From positions 46,544,544-46,608,543 of the forward strand of contig CM039505.1 of NCBI GenBank assembly GCA_022432975.1: DNA of 64,000 nt, given 5' to 3'. The position numbers were made by a program, and so were the translations under genes. Under the pieces are notes generated by a model. The model worked only from the letters and a program-made list of their open reading frames with translations, was not told the DNA's origin and did not search any database. Positions 58,203 through 64,000 of this stretch are shown here, piece after piece (position 1 is the stretch's first letter; each line of letters opens with the position of its first letter). The DNA is from Begonia masoniana. Taxonomy: Eukaryota; Streptophyta; Magnoliopsida; Cucurbitales; Begoniaceae.

Positions 58203-59449
58203 TGTAGGATCGAGATTGTCTAAGAGGGGGGTGAATTAGACCCTTTTAAAAATTTCTTAAACTAATCGACAAGCACAATAATAAAAATAACAGAGAGAGA
58301 GAGGAAAACCAACACAAGAGTTTTTACGTGGTTCGGCCAAACCTTGCCTACATCCACGCTTCAAGGTTCCCCCTTGAAGATCCTTAACCTTCTCCTCAAC
58401 GAGAATACAAGATCGAACTTCCAAGCGTCGATCTACTGCCTTTTACAATACTGGATTATTCTTCACGGGCGATAATCCACTGCCTTATACAGATATTTGA
58501 GTTTGTAAATTTCAAGCTCAGACTACACTCTCAAAAATTAAGATCTCAAGTTATCGAATCGAGAGGTGTAGAAGAGTAATACAGAGTATGCTCAAGTTTG
58601 CAGGTTAGGGCTCAAGAATAAAATTGGCAAAAAGTTGTTTATTTGTGCTCTAACCTCAGCTTAAATACTCTGTCTGATTTTTTGCTTCACAGAATTGAAT
58701 GCTTCTTTCTTCAAATGGAAAATGTTACCGTTGGGAAGCATCCGTACTGAAGCAGATATCCGTTGCATCTGAAATTGCTATTCGTCGTCGCCATTAAAGT
58801 TCTGGAGTTAATGCTGAAAACGACATCACTGTAGCTTCGCGGTTATATTCAAATTTGGCGGAAGATCACCGGTGGAAGCAGCTTTAAGAAATCGGAACGT
58901 CATCGGTGGATGCAACTTGAAAAGCCATCGGCAGATGTATCTTCATACGCAATCGGCAGATGTAACATGATAGGCTATCGGCAGATACAACTTGGAATGC
59001 TATCGGCAGATACAACTTGGAATGCTATCGGCAGATGCACCTTGAAAATTCATCGGCAGATGTAAGCCTTAAACGCCATCGGTTTGAGCGAGCGATCGAC
59101 AGGTGTAGCTTTGCCTTTTGTCATTTAGCGATCGGCATGTGTGGTTCTTTAAAACTCCACTGTTTTTGTCGTTTTTCCTATCGGTGGATGCCATTCTTTT
59201 CTTCAACCGGTGGATGTCTTCTTTGTCTTTTAACTATCGGTTAATGTGAACATTTTATACAATTTCAGCCCTGTACACTTAACAAATATTGTTAGAAAAC
59301 TAAAATACCCTTTTTAAGGGTATTTCCAACAGATTAAAACACACACATAATTCATTATTCTCATTTAACAAACATGATCAAATTACATATTTATCATCCA
59401 AATACATCATCAAAAACTTAGTTAGACTTAAACACTAATTAAGTCAACA
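58203..59449 (-). repeat. 5' LTR of the SIRE-type element
   Basis: 1247 bp, TG..CA, with only two copies of the 25-bp unit (58981-59030). A TGTATAAAA string on the minus strand at 59253-59261 is a candidate TATA box about 190 bp into the LTR. Confidence 0.92.
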
Positions 59450-59600
59450 ACATAAGCAAAAACAGCAACACTAAACAGCTCGGTTCAAGGCACAAAATGA
59501 AGTGAATGAAAAGACAACATGAGTAATAAGTTACAACTACGTAAATATGAATGAAAAAGCAAACCAATACTATTAGTAGCACACAATGGAAGATGCCTTA

Positions 59601-59612
59601 GCTCTGCTACCA
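59601..59612 (-). promoter_or_regulatory. Primer-binding site of the gypsy element, inner copy
   Basis: TGGTAGCAGAGC on the minus strand, two bases from an LTR end (59615). One mismatch from the initiator-methionine tRNA site. A second copy lies at 60681-60692 because of the tandem duplication. Confidence 0.85.
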
Positions 59613-59614
59613 CA

Positions 59615-60133
59615 TGACACGACAATGGCCTGCAAAAAGGCGTGTTTCCACCCACACAAACTGTTAGACCTCTCGGTGCTCGGCCAAGCCGAGGATACCT
59701 TAAAATAGGCCAAAATTTATAAAGGAAAATGTAATCCAAATCACTTGAAATTTTAAGGGAAACTTACCATAAGAGTGAAATGAAATACCTTAAATTTTCA
59801 TAATAAAATAAGTTGCGGAAATGAAGTTATGAAAGAAAACCCGAGGTTGGCTGATGAACAATATTTTGTAGCTCTCGTCTTGCTGTTCTTTCCAAGGAAA
59901 GAAAAGGCAACCTTTGGAAAACAATTTTGGTCACCTTCTTCTGGTTTCCAACTCTTGAAAGAGTGGAGAGAAGGATGGTAATAAGAACTTTCAAGTAACC
60001 TTGCGCTTGGAAGGCAATGGAGGTGCACTCCTCTCGGGTAAGCACACACTGAGTCTTACCTTCGGTATTCAAACAACCTTGATTTCTCTTAAGAAAACAA
60101 CCACTATTTCATTCAACAACTTTTTACAATCAC
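59615..60133 (-). repeat. Partial gypsy LTR inside the tandem duplication
   Basis: Matches the first 519 bp (plus-strand sense) of the LTR at 60695, then jumps at about 60133 (AATCACCA to AAGTCTAGATGG) into leader sequence equivalent to 48432. It marks the junction of the duplication. Confidence 0.9.
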
Positions 60134-60694
60134 CAAAGTCTAGATGGTAAAGTTATGCATGCTTCATTAAGAAAAGACATCAAGTACAACATAATATATA
60201 TAGCAAGTACTCGGTTAAGTCAAAATTTCACAAAAATAGTTTTCATGCAATTTGGTTTCAAATTTTGAGTAAAATAATGACCAAGTTTTGATGCAAAAGC
60301 TAATGCTTGTAGTCCTAAACTTTCATAAGATAATAGTAAATAGAACGGTGAAAGAAAAACAACACTAAAACTTAGAAATTTTTAGATTTCTTTCATGTTT
60401 TTCTCGGTTTGCCACAAAACAGAATATTATCCACTTTAACAAATAAAAACAACAAGTTTTAAGAGGTTAAACTTTTATGCTCAAGTCCTTACAATTTAAC
60501 AAAGATATGCTTGAAAGATATCACTCAACACATAAGCAAAAACAGCAACACTAACCAGCTCGGATCAAGGCACAAAATGAAGTGAATGAAAAACCAAAAT
60601 GAGTAATAAGTTACAACTACGTAAATATGAATGAAAAAACAAACCAATACTATTAGTAGCACACAATGGAATATGCCTTAGCTCTGCTACCACA
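60134..60694 (-). repeat. Second copy of gypsy leader, with empty SIRE site
   Basis: Repeats 48432-48814 plus 59450-59614 without the SIRE insertion. It includes the second primer site at 60681-60692 and the uninterrupted CTCAACACATAAGC site near 60525-60540. Confidence 0.92.
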
Positions 60695-61905
60695 TGACAC
60701 GACAATGGCTTGCAAAAAGGCGTGTTTCCACCCACACAAACTGTTAGACCTCTCGGTGTTCGGCCAAGCCGAGGATACCTTAAAATAGGCCAAAATTTAT
60801 AAAGGAAAATGTAATCCAAATCACTTGAAATTTTAAGGGAAACTTACCATAAGAGTGAAATGAAACACCTTAAATTTTCAGAACAAAATAAGTTGCGGAA
60901 ATGAAGTTATGAAAGAAAACCCGAGGTTGGCTGATGAACAATATTTTGTAGCTCTCATCTTGCTGTTCTTTCCAAAGAAAGAAAAAGCAACCTTTGGAAA
61001 ACAATTTTGGTCACCGTCTTCTGGTTTCCAACTCTTGAAAGAGTGGAGAGAAGGATGGTAATAAGAACCTTCAAGTAACCTTGCGCTTGGAAGGCAATGG
61101 AGGCGCACTTCTCTCGGGTGAGCACACACTGAGTCTTACCTTCGGTATTCAAACAACCTTGATTTCTCTTAAGAAAACAGCCACTATTTCATTCAACAAC
61201 TTTTTACAATCACCAATAACCATGCTTATATAGAACTAAGGATGGTTAGAGGGTTTGGATGCAAAGGAAAACTCAAAGAGCCGTTGGAGGCCCAATCATT
61301 CACTTAGCTTCATTCCTCACTTGGATGGCCGAGATGAAATGTGCAATTTGATCCAATGGCTAATGGTTGCCATGTCATCGATCCAAGGCTTTCTCCAAGA
61401 AATGAAACTCCAACATAGCATCTTCAAAGGGAAGCAAAATGATCGTCCAAAAGGGGTAATGGTCCCCACTCCAAATTGGCGCCCAAAGGAATCAGTTTTC
61501 CTTGAGCCGTGCGGTCCATGCATGCAAGCCATGCATTTGTGCTTTGAACCAACTCCAAACCATCTTCTACCCTACCATACATCTAATCATAATGCCTAAT
61601 GATGTATGCAATTAATAAGATTACATAAAAATTCAATGTTTGCCAACAAAACACAAAGAGAACATAAAACTAAGTGTTTAGTTACAAAGTAGTTCTAAGG
61701 AAGACAAATTCCCTCTTCATGATCTTCCAACCTTGACTCCCATGTGAGCACATGTAAGAGTTGCTTCATGTCTTTTGTACTAAGCTTCCAATTTAAGTCT
61801 TCAAAAAGATCATTACCTGTAAAAGAATTAAACTTGTTAGTAAATAAGTTAGATAAAGCTTGAGCCTTTATTTGAGATCGAGTAATGGCCCTCTGAGGCA
61901 TATCA
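60695..61905 (-). repeat. 5' LTR of the gypsy element
   Basis: 1211 bp. Its start on the minus strand carries a decayed copy of the pol 3' end (61695-61901; RAITRSQIKAQALSNLFTNK). A CTATATAAG box lies on the minus strand at 61225-61233, a good promoter candidate that the 3' LTR has lost. Confidence 0.92.
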
Positions 61906-62333
61906 TAATATCAGTTCAAGTATTAATTACACGACCTTGACTATCAACTACAGATTAGTTGAAATTGAAATCATTTAAGTTAAAAGTCATAGTGTTAATA
62001 CCTAAAGCAGTGAACCAGATATCTACTATATGCCAAACTGCTAGGAAGAAATGTAAAGAATGAGAATTGTTGAAATTAGCATATTGGAAGATCAATCAAC
62101 CAAAATAACCATGAGCAGCGATGATATTATAAGTTTCTTCCTCTTGATCGAATCTGTAGCATTCATTAGCAGATTCATTTTCTGTGGTTTCCTTGATCAA
62201 ACTAGAAGTTACCAAGGAACCATGCATAACACTAAATATGGAGCCACGGAATACATCAGATACACCTAACATGTGAAATGAGTGCATAAGGATGTTGTGC
62301 TCAGCCTGAAATACAATTATAAAGTTGAAAATT
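61906..62333 (-). pseudogene. psbA: psbA (photosystem II D1) fragment of plastid origin
   Basis: On the minus strand a frame reads [28 protein letters not shown]-like [29 protein letters not shown] and AAHGYFG, all D1 motifs, and continues in sequence to the stretch for VVDSQGRVINT. A TGA replaces the arginine codon after GYFG and many substitutions are present, so it is an old non-functional nuclear copy of plastid DNA. It is cut at its 3' side by the gypsy insertion and resumes at 42552. In the chloroplast D1 is the reaction-centre protein of photosystem II; here it has no role. Confidence 0.93.
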
Positions 62334-63013
62334 GCAAAATAACACATTAATTTTAAGAGAAATGAGTACCTCCTCACAAAGGGGGTGGCAGTGATATGGC
62401 CTAGACAATTGTTTATAAAAAAACACAAATCTTTCTTGAGTCGTGTGGCTATGTATGAGACTACCACATGCTAATGTACATAAAAAACGGTAAGTAGTAT
62501 AAAATTAAGAATCTATTATCTCAAACTTATAACATGATCAGATGACACTGAGGTCGGTGATCGAAGCCCCAACGAACATTTGAATTATGTAACTTTGCTT
62601 ATACCAGATTAATTATGTAGATAATTAAAATTAACGAAAACTATTACGAGAATATTCTAGTTTACAATTTAGGTAATATTGGTGCTTATTGTTTATGGAA
62701 AGTATAATATTATTAATATAAAAAATGCTTTATAATGTTATGCAACACATTACCTCACCACTCAATTCCTTTGCCATTAACATTAATACATCCTTGACAA
62801 AGGGCATAATGAAAGCTCGGACCCTTTTTGGGAATAGGAAGTGTCCATGGTGGGACAACCAAAAGTTTCTAAACATTCATACCTGCCTTTTTCCTCCACT
62901 TTCTAGCGCATTTTCTCGCCGGAAAATTCCATTTCTCCGAATACCCACCGGCCAGAATTATCAAAAACTTGGATAAAAAAGGTGAAACTTGAGAGTTGTA
63001 ATCCATTTTTTCC
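62334..63013. other. Intergenic DNA upstream of the lectin/PAN-type gene
   Basis: AT-rich. The adjoining part (62334-62467) does not align to psbA by eye. The promoter of the gene at 63014 must lie here. No other feature recognised. Confidence 0.5.
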
Positions 63014-64000
63014 ATGAGGGGAGCTTTGATTTGCTTAGTCATTCTTGTGTTCAATAATGGGTGCAGTTGCAGAGACGATGTTCTTGTCGGATACCAAGTA
63101 ACTCTTGCTGTGCCGCCGGAATACAGTGAGGGGTTCATCGGGCGAGCGTTTCTGATCGAGAGCGATCAAAATTCGCCGACTTTCAGAGCTGCATTGAGCG
63201 TTGAAGCAATATCAGGCCAGTTTTCTTGCTCTCTCCAGGTTTTTCTTGGAGACTTCAAGGTCTGGACTTCCGACCATTTCTCGACGTTCTATACATCGGA
63301 AAGATGCGTGCTTGAGTTGACCGACGACGGTGATTTACGATTGAAAGGTCAGAAAGATCGAGTCGGGTGGCGAACCGGTACTTCTAGCCAAGGTGTGAAG
63401 GTAAAAAACATAGATTGAACAACTAATGTTTTTTGCTGGACAAAGATGCTAATCAAATAGATTGACGATCATTCCTTTTCTTTTTTCTGCAGAGATTGCG
63501 AATATTGCCGACGGGTAATTTAGTTTTGGTTGATTCATCGGACGGGATAAAATGGCAGAGCTTCAATTTCCCAACAAACATAATGCTCTGGGGACAGAGC
63601 CTAAATGTTGCCACTCAGCTGACATCTTTCCCCAGCAACTCGAATTCCTTCTTCTCGTTCGAAATTCAAACCGAAAAAATCGGTCTGTATCTGAATTCTG
63701 CAGAGATGAAGTATTCTTACTGGCAATTCAAGCCCTCAAATGGCAGAAACATCTCCTTCATTAAACTCGGTTCGAAAGGACTGCAGTTCTTCAACGACGA
63801 AAACAAGAAAATCGCAGAGATTTTACCCAAACCACTGCAGCCTCTAAGGTTCTTAGCTCTGGGAAACAGAACTGGCAACTTGGGCCTCTACTTTTACTCG
63901 CCGGAAAAGGCTGTATTTGAAGCCTCTTTTCAAGCACTCAACGAAACGTGCGATGTTCCTCTAGCTTGTAAACCTTACGGAATATGCACATTCTCGAATT
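63014..64000 (+). CDS. Bulb-type lectin / PAN-type secreted protein, 5' part
   Basis: Exon 1 is 63014-63400 (129 codons) and exon 2 starts at 63493 after a GT-AG phase-0 intron and runs off the window. The protein starts with a signal peptide (MRGALICLVILVFNNGCSC). A bulb-type lectin domain follows: VLELTDDGDLRLKG, then RILPTGNLVLVDSSDG, WQSFNFPTN. It continues with LRFLALGNRTGNLGLYFYSP and the start of a cysteine-rich region, CDVPLACKPYGICTF, which resembles the S-locus glycoprotein/EGF-like part. The layout resembles Arabidopsis At5g03700, annotated as a PAN-domain protein, rather than a full receptor kinase. Whether a PAN domain or transmembrane segment follows cannot be seen. The visible part is intact. 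Confidence 0.85.

Larger units (their letters stand above)
48820..59449 (-). mobile_element. Full-length SIRE-type Copia retrotransposon with extra gene
   Basis: 10,630 bp, with perfect duplication ACATA at 48815-48819 and 59450-59454. The empty site is preserved at about 60530 (CTCAACACATAAGCAAAAAC). 5' LTR 58203-59449; primer site, gag, protease, integrase, reverse transcriptase and RNase H follow on the minus strand, then a non-retroviral gene (53121-51048), polypurine tract and 3' LTR 48820-50672. [17 protein letters not shown] and an extra gene between pol and the polypurine tract fit the SIRE/Maximus lineage, where that slot usually holds an envelope-like gene. Several frame breaks suggest it is inactive. 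Confidence 0.95.
42553..61905 (-). mobile_element. Ty3/gypsy retrotransposon (CRM-like chromovirus), nested
   Basis: On the minus strand it begins TGATATGCC and ends CGTGTCA. The duplication TAATA flanks it (42548-42552 and 61906-61910), within a psbA fragment whose two halves rejoin perfectly. The 5' LTR is 60695-61905 and the 3' LTR 42553-43469. Gag, protease, reverse transcriptase, RNase H and integrase lie between, all decayed. Gag motifs (RFIRGLNQDVADAVEL), the integrase C-terminus and the fact that pol runs into the 3' LTR resemble the CRM lineage; I see no chromodomain. A 1.08-kb tandem duplication and a whole SIRE-type Copia element lie inside. Confidence 0.93.

Overview
The window looks like nuclear DNA of a eudicot plant. 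It holds three host genes with plant-type GT-AG introns: a LURP-one-related protein, a TOM1-like VHS-GAT protein, and the 5' part of a bulb-type lectin/PAN-type secreted protein. It also holds a broken CCD1-like gene, a piece of plastid psbA in the nucleus, and a large amount of nested transposable-element DNA. I cannot name the species from the sequence. No bacterial operon, CRISPR array or rRNA/tRNA gene is present.

Layout: 1-3789 is most of a Ty3-like LTR (family A) carrying a 68-copy 22-bp minisatellite. 4595-5418 is the LURP-one-related gene. 5611-6891 is a solo LTR with target duplication CTTCA. 7234-12685 is a family B solo LTR (duplication TGTTT) into which a hAT-type element (8132-9001) and a family A solo LTR on the minus strand (9171-11773) have inserted. 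12793-14824 is a second family B solo LTR (duplication ATGCT). 15098-15979 is the CCD1-like pseudogene. 16615-17592 is another hAT-type element. 18115-28912 is a decayed Copia element (duplication ACACA), itself hit by a family A solo LTR (21916-24618, duplication TTGAT) and by a further LTR-like insertion (about 25082-26088). 29442-34390 is a Mutator-like element with 660-bp inverted repeats and two convergent decayed genes. 36833-41293 is the nine-exon TOM1-like gene with a MITE in intron 7.

The right third is a four-layer nest. A psbA fragment of plastid origin is split by a 19.35-kb Ty3/gypsy element resembling the CRM chromovirus lineage (42553-61905, duplication TAATA). That element has an internal 1.08-kb tandem duplication. 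One unit of the duplication is split by a complete 10.6-kb SIRE-type Copia element (48820-59449, duplication ACATA); the other unit keeps the empty site. The 3' LTR of the SIRE element later gained a 20-copy 25-bp array. 63014-64000 begins the lectin/PAN-type gene, which runs off the window.

The two observations I consider most unusual are these. (1) The same putative plant transposon protein domain is carried as an accessory gene by two unrelated elements, the Mutator-like DNA transposon and the SIRE-type retrotransposon. (2) Dense clusters of CGATCG-centred palindromes occur in at least three unrelated repeat families in this one window. All element boundaries come from reading TG..CA ends, inverted repeats, target duplications and empty sites by eye; no database search or alignment program was used.
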